From SAR202 cluster bacterium (GTDB lineage Bacteria; Chloroflexota; Dehalococcoidia; Lucifugimonadales; UBA6952): DNA of 43,568 nt. Each line of letters begins with the position of its first letter. Within the stretch, counting starts at the first letter, position 1. The translations under genes were made by a program, and so were the position numbers. Below, one piece after another: positions 24,057-32,576 of this stretch. The DNA lies in NCBI GenBank assembly GCA_009392515.1, contig VFGE01000021.1, positions 1 to 43,568 of the forward strand, given 5' to 3'. The notes beneath the pieces were generated by a model. The model worked only from the letters and a program-made list of their open reading frames with translations. It had not been told where the DNA came from and searched no databases.

Positions 24057-25403
24057 CTATAAAGTTACTAAATCCATCAATGTGCGAGCACTATCTAAGG
24101 TCTCCAAAGAACCAACTATATCTATTACTTGATTTATTTCAGAGTCGCCAAATATATGACCGGCAGTAATTTTGAATTTATCCGTAACTTCAGAACCAGT
24201 AAGATGATGTGCTACACCAAGTTCTACATCATGATCTTGGCCATTTTTCATCTTTATTCGGATTCTTGCAGTAGGGTCACCATCTTCAATGTGTGTATGT
24301 CTTAGGGTAACATCTGGATTTTGGGAACGAGTTACCTTTTTCATAAATTCTTGAATATCACCTTCATCCGACCTAGCATCTGTAAAAGTATTCAAATCGA
24401 CTTTTTTATCAATAATTGCTGCTCCAATGTTGTATTCTAAACAGAATTTTCCTTCCAGACCTTCACCTACTTCACTTCTAATAAGTGCACCTAAACCTGG
24501 GACTCCAGGTCCAATATGTTCTACTGTATTAATATCATCTGGATTGATTTCATACTTATGAATCAAGTCAAGTAATCCAGTCAAAGTCTGATGATTACCA
24601 CCGCAACATGGCCATGGTTTAATTCTTGTACCTTGTGATGCCAAGAAGTAGAAATCTCCCAAAAATTGTGAAACAGCTGGAAGATTACACTTAGGTCCCC
24701 CAAAATTATCAGCATATCCTTGTCGGCCTTCAATAATATCTGGATCAGAAGTATATCCTCTTGAAGCTAGTTTAGCCGCAACAACACCACTTCTTCCTGC
24801 ATTACCTGGATGAAACGGCTTTGTCATAGTTCCAAAATTTCGTCTCAAACCTGCTGCTTCTGAACCTGCAATACCTAACGCCATACGTGTTTTCCATTCA
24901 TCAAGACCTAATAATTTACTTGCAGCTACAGCAGATGCCATTGTTCCAAAAATTGCAGTTGGATGCCAGTCTCTATCTGGATGTAAATTTGCACTTAATC
25001 TTGTACCAACTTCATATCCTACCGCCCATGCAGACAACATCTCCTTACCAGATTTGTTTAATTCTTCTCCTAGTGCCAAAACAGTAGGTGTTAAAGCTAC
25101 TGCTGGATGGCCACCAACTCCGCCTAGATCGTCAAAATCTTCCGCATGCCCCATTGCACCATTTGCAAATGCTGCATTTGCACTCGTAGTTACAATGTCA
25201 GTTGCAATAATCCTTGCTTGAGAATTACCGCCTTGCTCTCGAGAATAATCAACCATAATTCTACCTAAAGGAGTAGTTGAACCCTGTATTGTAGTCCCTA
25301 AGTAATCTAAAATTGATTTTTTAGCTTGTTCATAAGCCTTTTCAGGAATATCGCCTGATTGAGCAGAAACAACCCAATTTGCCAAACTTTGTGTAGTACC
25401 CAT
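24057..25403 (-). CDS. MmgE/PrpD family protein, 448 aa
   Basis: The order of conserved segments is that of MmgE/PrpD proteins: LDYLGTTIQGS, NGAMGHAEDFDD near residue 85, HPTAIFGTMASA, KPFHPGNAGRSGV, and KPWPCCGGNHQTLTG. Known members are 2-methylcitrate dehydratase and cis-aconitate decarboxylase or immune-responsive gene 1-like enzymes; many act on other small tricarboxylic or hydroxy acids. The substrate here is undetermined. AGGAGG precedes the ATG at 25403. It is monocistronic between its promoter and the bidirectional terminator. Confidence 0.92.
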   Translation of the reverse strand: MGTTQSLANWVVSAQSGDIPEKAYEQAKKSILDYLGTTIQGSTTPLGRIMVDYSREQGGNSQARIIATDIVTTSANAAFANGAMGHAEDFDDLGGVGGHPAVALTPTVLALGEELNKSGKEMLSAWAVGYEVGTRLSANLHPDRDWHPTAIFGTMASAVAASKLLGLDEWKTRMALGIAGSEAAGLRRNFGTMTKPFHPGNAGRSGVVAAKLASRGYTSDPDIIEGRQGYADNFGGPKCNLPAVSQFLGDFYFLASQGTRIKPWPCCGGNHQTLTGLLDLIHKYEINPDDINTVEHIGPGVPGLGALIRSEVGEGLEGKFCLEYNIGAAIIDKKVDLNTFTDARSDEGDIQEFMKKVTRSQNPDVTLRHTHIEDGDPTARIRIKMKNGQDHDVELGVAHHLTGSEVTDKFKITAGHIFGDSEINQVIDIVGSLETLDSARTLMDLVTL

Positions 25404-25449
25404 AATCCCTCCTAATAAAATAAATATCCATCAACGATTTTGTTTGATG

Positions 25450-25478
25450 AACATAAACCTATTGCAATGGAAAGTCAA
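25450..25478 (-). promoter_or_regulatory. promoter of the MmgE/PrpD gene
   Basis: On the minus strand TTGACT (25473-25478), 17 bases, TATGTT (25450-25455), about 45 bases before the ATG at 25403. Confidence 0.5.
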
Positions 25479-25640
25479 TATTAATTATTCGTAAAATTAT
25501 TACTTCTAATTATCACTTAACGTAACAATAAAACAGAATAAATAAAAAAAGTATTTTCTTATATAATTAATATGTAATTTGATATTGAGTCATAAAGCAT
25601 TTAACATGTGTGTTTATTTATGTAAATTACCAAACAAATT

Positions 25641-26546
25641 ATGATCTCAGTTTTCTATAACATAATATTGCCAATATTATTAGTTGCATCTTTTGGGGTT
25701 GCCCTACAAAAACTTCGACCTAGTCCACTAGGTTTTCTTTCTCCAGCTTTGCTTTACATACTAAGTCCATGTCTTGTTATAGACGGAATAATAAATGCAG
25801 ATCTTCCAACAAATGTCTCAATAAAAATTGTAACGATTTCAATAACCTGTAGTTTAGTTATGCTAGTTTTAGGTTTTGTAATCGCAAACATATCTAAAAT
25901 GGCAAAAGATGCAAAAAGTAGCTTTGTTCTAGCCTCTACTTTTCCAAATGCCGGAAATATGGGTATTCCTATATCTTTTTTAGCATTTGGAGAAGAAGGA
26001 TTAAGTGTAGCTTTAATAATCTTTGTTGCTCAAGGAATTATAAGCTGGCCATTAGGAACATTAATAGTTGCTAGAGGTCAAACTATTGGTTGGAAAGAGC
26101 CTCTAATACAGGTACTAAAGTTACCAACATTATATGCCGTACCGATAGCATTATTTATACGATTCATAAATTTTTCAATACCATCAAATTTATATCGTCC
26201 TATTGATATGATGGCTGATGCAGCAATACCATGCATGCTATTATTACTGGGATATCAATTATCTAATGGGTTAAAAGAAATAAATATAAAAGACTTGGTA
26301 CTTGTAAATATAACAAGATTGATTTTTTCTATCCCAATTGTAGCAATAATCACCATTGCATTTAACGTAACTGGTACCGCCCAAAACACATTAATAGTTA
26401 TGGCTGCAATGCCAACTGCTGTCTTTACTGTATTACTTGCTACAGAATTTGGAACAAAAGGCCAGTATGTCGCCAACTCAGTTATTACTAGCACATTATT
26501 GAGTATGATCAGTCTTACTATACTTATTTATTATCTAACGAATTAA
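25641..26546 (+). CDS. AEC (auxin efflux carrier) family transporter, 301 aa
   Basis: Ten or so hydrophobic helices with the family pattern of an N-terminal VASFGVALQKL, the central TFPNAGNMGIPIS motif and a repeated half ending TAVFTVLLATEFG. Bacterial AEC carriers export or exchange organic acids such as malate or malonate. It is a cytoplasmic membrane protein. No strong ribosome site is seen before the ATG at 25641. It converges with the MFS gene, whose stop lies two bases beyond its own. Confidence 0.88.
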   Translation: MISVFYNIILPILLVASFGVALQKLRPSPLGFLSPALLYILSPCLVIDGIINADLPTNVSIKIVTISITCSLVMLVLGFVIANISKMAKDAKSSFVLASTFPNAGNMGIPISFLAFGEEGLSVALIIFVAQGIISWPLGTLIVARGQTIGWKEPLIQVLKLPTLYAVPIALFIRFINFSIPSNLYRPIDMMADAAIPCMLLLLGYQLSNGLKEINIKDLVLVNITRLIFSIPIVAIITIAFNVTGTAQNTLIVMAAMPTAVFTVLLATEFGTKGQYVANSVITSTLLSMISLTILIYYLTN

Positions 26547-26547
26547 A

Positions 26548-27789
26548 TTATGATTCAGTATAAAATCTCGTGTTTTTTCTGATTCTAGACTGAACAAATG
26601 GAATAGTCGTTACAATCGATATCCCAGAAATTCCCAATGCCATTGCTGGAGAAAATAAACTCGAAATAGCACCTAAGAAAAATCCCCCTAATGTGGTAAA
26701 ACCAAAAGTTAAACCATATATTCCTAATACACGACCACGAATTTCATTTGTACACAACAACTGCAATAAAGAGCCCATCGATGCATCGTAAGACATTAAA
26801 AACGCTCCAATAATAAACGAAAGTATAAAAGATAGAATTATAAATTCTGTAAATGCAAATACAGTAAGTGACACACCTACACAAAGCGCACTAACTAATA
26901 ATAAATGCGGTTTATATTTAAAATCACCAAGAGATGCAACCAATATCGTACTTATAGTAGAACCTAAAGCATTTGCTGCTGATAAATAACCTAATCCTTG
27001 AGCATTCAAGCCTAAAATTTCTTTAGCAATAATCGGCAACATTATAAAAAATGAAAATCCGAAAAGCTCAATTAAAGCACTAATTAATAGTAATAATAAA
27101 ATGGTTTTATCATTCCAAGAAAATTTAATCCCCTCAATAAGAGATTTCCAAAAAGAATCTTTCGTAACTATAGATTCGTAACTACCTCCCATAAAGAAAA
27201 AAAGTATAGCAGCAGTTAAACTACTCAACATTACTAGTAAATAAGAATACTCAGTACCAAATACAGATATAACTGTACCAGCTAGAATAGACCCAATCAT
27301 TCTTGAAGTATTAAATCCAATTAATTGGGAAGCAAGAGCATTTAAAATGGATTTGGAGCCTACTATTGAAAAAACTATCGAATTTCCTGTAGGAATACGA
27401 ACTGATTGCAAAATACCATTAAACATTGCCGCAATGGCTAAATGCCATAAATCTAAATGGTTATATATTAACAATAGAGAGAGGATTAAACCTATTATTC
27501 CTGAAAAGATTTGAAGAATTATAATTGTTATTCTTTTATTCCACCTATCAACAATTACACCGCCCAAAGTACCAAAAGAGATTTGAGCTATACCATTTAT
27601 ACCTGCTAATATTCCTACCCATAATGGATCATTTGTCATCTCTAAAACTAGCCAACCTTGGGTAATTAAATTTACACCCGTGCTCATAGAAGAAAAAAAA
27701 GCAGCAAACCAATACCATCGATAATTTCTATTATTTAAGGCTGAAAATAAGATTGTTGAACGATTTTTTAGGTGAACTAGTAGTATCAT
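26548..27789 (-). CDS. MFS transporter (MFS_3/enterobactin-exporter-like), 413 aa
   Basis: Twelve predicted helices. The N-terminal FSALNNRNYRWYW start and the loop GGVIVDRWNKR between helices 2 and 3 are typical of the MFS_3 group that includes the EntS exporter. Members usually export siderophores or drugs, and many are of unknown substrate. A related protein lies at 34263-35462. No regulator is adjacent. Confidence 0.88.
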   Translation of the reverse strand: MILLVHLKNRSTILFSALNNRNYRWYWFAAFFSSMSTGVNLITQGWLVLEMTNDPLWVGILAGINGIAQISFGTLGGVIVDRWNKRITIIILQIFSGIIGLILSLLLIYNHLDLWHLAIAAMFNGILQSVRIPTGNSIVFSIVGSKSILNALASQLIGFNTSRMIGSILAGTVISVFGTEYSYLLVMLSSLTAAILFFFMGGSYESIVTKDSFWKSLIEGIKFSWNDKTILLLLLISALIELFGFSFFIMLPIIAKEILGLNAQGLGYLSAANALGSTISTILVASLGDFKYKPHLLLVSALCVGVSLTVFAFTEFIILSFILSFIIGAFLMSYDASMGSLLQLLCTNEIRGRVLGIYGLTFGFTTLGGFFLGAISSLFSPAMALGISGISIVTTIPFVQSRIRKNTRFYTES

Positions 27790-27908
27790 AAATTTTCACG
27801 GTTCCATAAATCTTAATTTCTTTGAATATTAACTCATCAACCATAGATTAAGTTTTCAAAATATACAAGAAAATTGAAATAGTATATGATATTGCAAAGG
27901 TAATAATC

Positions 27909-29156
27909 ATGTCTGAACTAACGACAATAGATGAAGTTAATGAATTTTTTGATTCTGCTGCTACCTTCCTCAAACTTGACTCAGGAACAAGAGACTTATT
28001 AAAAAACCCGTGGAGAGAGCTCAAAGTTTCTATACCAATAACTATGGACTCTGGAGAGCTTAAAGTTTTCTCAGGGTACCGTGTGCAACATAACGCTGCT
28101 AGAGGCCCATACAAAGGTGGTGTAAGATATCATCCTGAAGCGGATATTAATGAAGTTGAATCTTTGGCAAGCCTAATGACATGGAAAACTGCTTTAGTAG
28201 AAATTCCATTTGGTGGTGCTAAAGGTGGTGTTCAATGTAATCCTCTAGAACTCAGTAATACTGAACTAAACAGAATCACACGACGATATACTCATAATAT
28301 TAGCCACATCCTTGGTGTAAACAGAGATATACCGGCTCCAGATTTAGGAACCAATGCTCAAACTATGGCATGGATGATGGACGCTTATGGTCAAACTTAT
28401 GGATATACTCCAGGGATTGTTACAGGGAAACCGGTTCAACTTGGAGGATCAGTTGGACGAGAATCCGCTACAGGATTAGGAGTATTTCTCCTCTTAGACC
28501 AGATTGCCACAGATTTAAATATTGATGTTTCTAAAACAACACTCGCTATCCAAGGTTCAGGAAATGTTGGTTTATGGACTGCATTTTTTGCATTTAAGCG
28601 TGGATTTAAAATTATTGCAATTAGTGATGTAAATGGGGGAATTTATTCAAGTTCAGGTATTAATATTGACGAATTAAAAAACTATCTCAACGAGAATAAA
28701 TCTATTCAAAATTTCCCTGATTCAGACCCTATAACAAATGCTGATTTATTGGAGTTAGAATGCGACTTTTTAATACCTGCTGCAATTGATCGAGTCATCA
28801 ACGAAAAAAATGTTGCAAATATTAAAACCAATTATATTATTGAAGCAGCAAATCATCCGATTACCCCGGAAGCAGACAAAATCCTTTTAGATAAAAATGT
28901 GACCATTGTCCCTGACATCTTAGCAAATGCAGGTGGAGTAATAGTCTCTTATTTCGAATGGACTCAAAATTTATACCAACACAAATGGACTGAAGAAAGA
29001 ATATCGAATGAATTACAAACTATAATAATTAATGCCTTCACACAAGTAAAAGAATTATCGTATAAAGAAAATATACCTTACAGAAAAGCAGCTTTTATTT
29101 TAGGTATTGCAAAAGTTGTAGAAGCTAGTAAACTGAGAGGGTTCTTAGATAAATAA
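27909..29156 (+). CDS. gdhA: Glu/Leu/Phe/Val dehydrogenase, probable glutamate dehydrogenase
   Basis: Reversible oxidative deamination of glutamate to 2-oxoglutarate, linking carbon and nitrogen metabolism. ARGPYKGGVRYHP (64-76), the substrate lysines Lys93 and Lys105 in FGGAKGG, and the dinucleotide motif GSGNVG near residue 216 are all present. The 415-residue length fits the hexameric NAD(P) enzymes. Cofactor choice cannot be fixed from the motifs alone. AAAGG precedes the ATG. The metal transporter follows 11 bases later and is probably on the same transcript. Confidence 0.93.
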   Translation: MSELTTIDEVNEFFDSAATFLKLDSGTRDLLKNPWRELKVSIPITMDSGELKVFSGYRVQHNAARGPYKGGVRYHPEADINEVESLASLMTWKTALVEIPFGGAKGGVQCNPLELSNTELNRITRRYTHNISHILGVNRDIPAPDLGTNAQTMAWMMDAYGQTYGYTPGIVTGKPVQLGGSVGRESATGLGVFLLLDQIATDLNIDVSKTTLAIQGSGNVGLWTAFFAFKRGFKIIAISDVNGGIYSSSGINIDELKNYLNENKSIQNFPDSDPITNADLLELECDFLIPAAIDRVINEKNVANIKTNYIIEAANHPITPEADKILLDKNVTIVPDILANAGGVIVSYFEWTQNLYQHKWTEERISNELQTIIINAFTQVKELSYKENIPYRKAAFILGIAKVVEASKLRGFLDK

Positions 29157-29167
29157 CAATTATTAAT

Positions 29168-29962
29168 ATGTTTCAATTTATTGCAGACACTGTACCGCTT
29201 ACTGGTTTAGGTTCTGCGTTATTATTAGGTTTAATAATAGGATTAAGACACTCTACTGACGGAGATCATATAGTAGCTGTCTCAACTATGGCTCGCGATT
29301 ATCAAAGTCTTGTTAAAGGCTTATGGGTAGGTGTTTCATGGGGACTTGGTCATTCTACCCCTCTTCTCATACTAGGAATTATTATATTACTTGTAAAAGA
29401 AGCAGCATTAGATTTATATGAATCTGTTGCGACCTATTTTGAATTTGGCGTGGCAATAATGTTAATTTTTCTTGGCTTACAAGTCTTTTGGAAAATTTCC
29501 AAAGGAGAATTTCATGTACATGACCACTATAATGAGCACGATCAAGAAGAACATAAACACATCCATGGTTCACATACTCATAATGAACAAATAAATGATG
29601 CACATGATGCGAATGCACACGGACCTTTCCCTATATTCATTCCTTTTTTTAGGCTCAAATCATATGTTATAGGATTTATTCATGGATTAGCAGGAAGTGC
29701 TGCAGTAATGCTTGCTATTCTACCTACAACTCCTGATTTTATGACAGGTATTACATTTCTGTTGTTATTTTCTATAGGAACGATGATTTCTATGGCGATA
29801 TTCACAATAATTGTATCAGCACCTTTTGTTGCATCAACAAAGTCTGAAACAACTAGCAATGTGATAATTTCTATTGCTGGAGTGCTTAGCATTGCCCTTG
29901 GTTGTGCGCTAGGATCTGATATCTTATTCCAAACAGATTTTACCGGAATACTTTGGTATTAA
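29168..29962 (+). CDS. NicO/UreH-like nickel-cobalt transporter, 264 aa
   Basis: The nickel/cobalt transporter signature HX4DH is present as His28...Asp33-His34 (RHSTDGDHI) in the second helix, and GLGHSTP follows in the next. About six membrane helices surround a cytoplasmic or periplasmic loop rich in His, Asp and Glu (about residues 116-156), a likely metal-buffering stretch. Ni or Co is inferred from the family; no urease, hydrogenase or cobalamin gene is in view. It follows gdhA by 11 bases and precedes the Met-rich lipoprotein. Confidence 0.8.
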   Translation: MFQFIADTVPLTGLGSALLLGLIIGLRHSTDGDHIVAVSTMARDYQSLVKGLWVGVSWGLGHSTPLLILGIIILLVKEAALDLYESVATYFEFGVAIMLIFLGLQVFWKISKGEFHVHDHYNEHDQEEHKHIHGSHTHNEQINDAHDANAHGPFPIFIPFFRLKSYVIGFIHGLAGSAAVMLAILPTTPDFMTGITFLLLFSIGTMISMAIFTIIVSAPFVASTKSETTSNVIISIAGVLSIALGCALGSDILFQTDFTGILWY

Positions 29963-30008
29963 TTCTTTCTATCTTGCATCACCTTACAGATAAATGATAA
30001 AGTAAGGC

Positions 30009-31439
30009 ATGTTCTTATCAGAAATACGAAATAAAAATATTTTTGTAATTGTTGCTTTTCTTTCTACTCTCCTCGTATTTTCTGCTGCATGCGGTGGAGG
30101 AGGAGATGAAGAAGAAGAAGAATTTGTTACACCTATTCCTGAAGGATGCGAAGGTAATGAGCTTCAAAACCCAGACGAATTTCTTCAAGCCGGTATTTCA
30201 ATTCTTGATGGAAATTTAAAGAAAAACCCCCAAGAAGACCCAAACTCACCACCTAAGCCTCTATCTGGTGCAGTGGTAAATATTGATGTTGAAGATGACA
30301 AGAAAATAGTTGTAACAAGCTCAAGACGTTTTGGTCCAGGTACTGGAGTTCAAGGAATGTTTTTTGGTGGAGCTGTAGAACAACCACATTATCTTCATGT
30401 AAATGATAACGAAGGTAGAGCAGGTTTGGTTTTTCAATCAAGTGACACCCAAATAAAACCCTTAGTTCTCAGAGATACTGATACAATTCCATTAGAGCAA
30501 AATGAAGTAATTTATACAGCAGCATACGAAACAATTAATAGATTTGAACTTGAAGAAGCTATATTTATTGAAGAAGGGGAAAGGAAAATGACTGGATCCA
30601 AAGACTGGATTATGGACGGTCGCGTTTCACCTTCTTTTGAAGGAAGCCCAGTAGTCGATATTTGTGGCAGAATGATAGGCATTGTTATGAATGCCGGGAA
30701 AAACACTTTCGTAACGACTCCAGTTAAAAAAGGCTTTATAAAAGAAGTATTTGACTTACATGAATCCGAGCAACAAAACAAAGGCTCCAGTATGCAATCT
30801 TCAAATAGCCAACAGGGATATTCTTCACAAAACAATAGAACAAATTCAAATGTAAACAGAATGCCCTCTAACTCAGGAATGCCCTCTAACTCAGGAATGC
30901 CTAATCAACCTATGCCTAATATGAGTGGGAACATGATGGGAGGCAGTATGATGGGGGGCAGCATGATGGGGCGCGCAATGCCGGCAGTTATTCCAGATCA
31001 AGCATTCATGGATGATCCAACGAAATTCATGTTAGAACCTCGAAATTGTAACAATGTAGTAAATAGACCATCGCAAGATTTACCAGGCAGTGGTCCAGTT
31101 AATTTATTTATTGGCACTATGGGTATCGAAGCGGATTTATTTTGGAAAGACCAAAACGGACAAGAAACGTTCTATCAAACAATTCCAGCTAATAGTATGA
31201 ATCCGGGCGATCATGTACAAGGCACATCTCCTCTTCACACTTGGATTGTCAGAGATAAAAGCGGTAATTGTATTGCAGGATTTGTTGTCGAAGAAAATCA
31301 ATATATGAAAAGTAATTCCTGGAATATCATGATAGGAATGCCTCTCGATATGGTTCGGCAGATGAAAAATGGAATGGGTGGAATGATGATGGGGGGCAGT
31401 ATGATGGGCGGCACTAATAGCGGGATGATGCGTCCATAG
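30009..31439 (+). CDS. Met-rich lipoprotein with trypsin-like segment and VHL-beta-like C-terminal domain, 476 aa
   Basis: A signal peptide ending SAAC predicts lipidation at Cys28, followed by an acidic Gly/Glu tract. Residues about 80-250 end in EGSPVVD (211-217) then GRMIGIV and FVTTPV, resembling the second barrel of trypsin-like proteases around the catalytic Ser, but I cannot find the partner His and Asp. Residues 255-325 are a Ser/Asn/Met/Gly linker with repeated MPSNSG and MMGGS units. Residues 361-430 (FWKDQNGQETFYQ, TIPANSMNPGDH, HTWIVRDKSGNC) match the beta-sandwich pattern of the von Hippel-Lindau beta domain. The C-terminus is again Met/Gly-rich. Methionine clusters can bind Cu(I). 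AAGG lies very close to the ATG, and a TGATAAAGT lies just upstream. Confidence 0.7.
   Translation: MFLSEIRNKNIFVIVAFLSTLLVFSAACGGGGDEEEEEFVTPIPEGCEGNELQNPDEFLQAGISILDGNLKKNPQEDPNSPPKPLSGAVVNIDVEDDKKIVVTSSRRFGPGTGVQGMFFGGAVEQPHYLHVNDNEGRAGLVFQSSDTQIKPLVLRDTDTIPLEQNEVIYTAAYETINRFELEEAIFIEEGERKMTGSKDWIMDGRVSPSFEGSPVVDICGRMIGIVMNAGKNTFVTTPVKKGFIKEVFDLHESEQQNKGSSMQSSNSQQGYSSQNNRTNSNVNRMPSNSGMPSNSGMPNQPMPNMSGNMMGGSMMGGSMMGRAMPAVIPDQAFMDDPTKFMLEPRNCNNVVNRPSQDLPGSGPVNLFIGTMGIEADLFWKDQNGQETFYQTIPANSMNPGDHVQGTSPLHTWIVRDKSGNCIAGFVVEENQYMKSNSWNIMIGMPLDMVRQMKNGMGGMMMGGSMMGGTNSGMMRP
30861..30977 (+). repeat. in-gene tandem repeats encoding the Met-rich linker
   Basis: An 18-base unit is repeated exactly at 30861-30878 and 30879-30896, and a 15-base unit starting ATGATGGG occurs three times with small changes at 30933-30977. 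All units keep the reading frame, so copy-number change would alter linker length without breaking the protein. Confidence 0.8.
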
Positions 31440-31440
31440 A

Positions 31441-31647
31441 CTAAGTGATTTGGTTAGAAATAACTACCAAAATTATAGAGAGAATCACAAGTAGAATTGT
31501 AGTGGCGATCAATATTGGAGAACTTACACCATGGAGCTCAGGAAAATCCCATCCCGGTATTCCATTAACTGGAATTTTGGACATATAGTCCTCATCTTCA
31601 TTTTCACTTTTATCAACTATTTCATGTTCTTCATTTAGTTCTAACAT
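31441..31647 (-). CDS. tail-anchored-type small membrane protein, 68 aa
   Basis: An acidic N-terminal half (Glu and Asp, residues 3-21), a short Pro/Gly stretch (IPVNGIPGWDF) and one hydrophobic helix at residues 43-64 near the C-terminus. The ATG at 31647 has AGGTGG at good spacing; an in-frame GTG three codons earlier overlaps that site. No family recognised. The stop lies one base from the stop of the convergent Met-rich lipoprotein gene. Confidence 0.6.
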   Translation of the reverse strand: MLELNEEHEIVDKSENEDEDYMSKIPVNGIPGWDFPELHGVSSPILIATTILLVILSIILVVISNQIT

Positions 31648-31767
31648 CCTATCCACCTAAATCCTTATATATAGAATTAGTAACAGAAACATTGAATTAT
31701 GAATTTTGAAGATTCTAACATTAATTGAGAAAACATACAACTTATTGTATTACTCAGGACAAAAATA

Positions 31768-32379
31768 CTATATGTAGGGGTTGTTCCAATTCGATGAAGG
31801 AGTCCATTTCTTTGCTTCACCAAAGGTGATATTTTCTATTCCAGTTAAAATAGATGCATATTCTGCCCGAGAAGGAACATTAAATCCTCGAACTATCACT
31901 TGAGCTTCCATTTCTGGTGATTTATACCATTGCCAAAAATCATTAAAAGCAAATTCATTATTTGCATTTCCATCGGGAATACATGCCATTTTTGTACAAG
32001 CTAGTGCTCCATTCATACAAGTACATTGGTTGCAATAGTTTGAACCTGTATCCTTTCCTGACCATCCATTAGGTACCACCTCCCCACCAGTAAGTTGACA
32101 TTTTTCTCCATTTTCTGGATTAGGATTTTTTTCATCAGGCTTAGGATTTACAATGGGTGGTTTTTTTACAAGATTATAATTATTAAGTTTATTCTCCAAT
32201 TCTTCATATTTTTCCATCAATAGTGTATTTTCTTTTTGTAATTGATTCACTTGATCTTGTAATTCAATTATTGTTTCGGAATTACCGTCTGAAGAATCTG
32301 AATTTAATGATTCCACTTGACTACAACCTACTCCAAAAGAAAAAATAGTTGCGGTAATTATTATTATTATTGATTTCAT
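31768..32379 (-). CDS. lipoprotein with coiled coil and pacifastin/VWC-like Cys-rich domain, 203 aa
   Basis: The signal MKSIIIIITATIFSFGVGC gives Cys19 as the lipidation site; I choose this ATG at 32379 because TAGGT precedes it and the signal then starts correctly. Residues 37-67 are a leucine-heptad coiled coil, 68-92 a Pro/Asn/Lys linker, and 94-133 a six-cysteine domain (Cys94, 116, 119, 121, 128, 133) with the CNxCxC and CTxxxC pattern of pacifastin or VWC-like modules. The last 70 residues (FWQWYKSPEME, VRGFNVPSRAEYASI) are unfamiliar. It should be an extracytoplasmic oligomeric protein, function unknown. It is divergent from tRNA-Ser. Confidence 0.7.
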   Translation of the reverse strand: MKSIIIIITATIFSFGVGCSQVESLNSDSSDGNSETIIELQDQVNQLQKENTLLMEKYEELENKLNNYNLVKKPPIVNPKPDEKNPNPENGEKCQLTGGEVVPNGWSGKDTGSNYCNQCTCMNGALACTKMACIPDGNANNEFAFNDFWQWYKSPEMEAQVIVRGFNVPSRAEYASILTGIENITFGEAKKWTPSSNWNNPYI

Positions 32380-32410
32380 TTTTTTACCTAAATAGATTAA
32401 TGTTTTGGCA

Positions 32411-32438
32411 ATTATACTAAAGATTTTCAAGTTGTCTA
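32411..32438 (-). promoter_or_regulatory. promoter of the Cys-rich lipoprotein gene
   Basis: On the minus strand TAGACA (32433-32438), 16 bases, TATAAT (32411-32416). Its -35 directly abuts the -35 of the tRNA-Ser promoter. Confidence 0.55.
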
Positions 32439-32466
32439 TTGAAAATACATTTTAAAATGATACAAT
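32439..32466 (+). promoter_or_regulatory. promoter of tRNA-Ser
   Basis: TTGAAA (32439-32444), 16 bases, TACAAT (32461-32466), with TG one base before the -10. Transcription would start a few bases before the tRNA at 32478. Confidence 0.7.
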
Positions 32467-32477
32467 CTCTAAGTCTT

Positions 32478-32567
32478 GGAGGGATGGCAGAGTGGACGAA
32501 TGCGACAGTCTTGAAAACTGTTATATCGGCAACGGTATCGTGGGTTCGAATCCCACTCCCTCCGCCA
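32478..32567 (+). tRNA. tRNA-Ser (anticodon TGA), CCA encoded
   Basis: The acceptor GGAGGGA pairs with TCCCTCC, the anticodon loop CTTGAAA is closed by ACAGT/ACTGT, and a long variable arm (about 18 bases) marks a class II tRNA. GTGGG-TTCGAAT-CCCAC is the T arm, the discriminator is G and CCA is encoded. Anticodon TGA reads Ser codons TCA and TCG. No partial copies are nearby, unlike tRNA-Thr. Confidence 0.96.
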
Positions 32568-32576
32568 TAAGACTAT

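Noticed and set aside
30861-30977. The tandem repeats as a CRISPR array or intergenic satellite
   Set aside because: The units are contiguous, lack spacers, keep the reading frame and lie inside a coding region.
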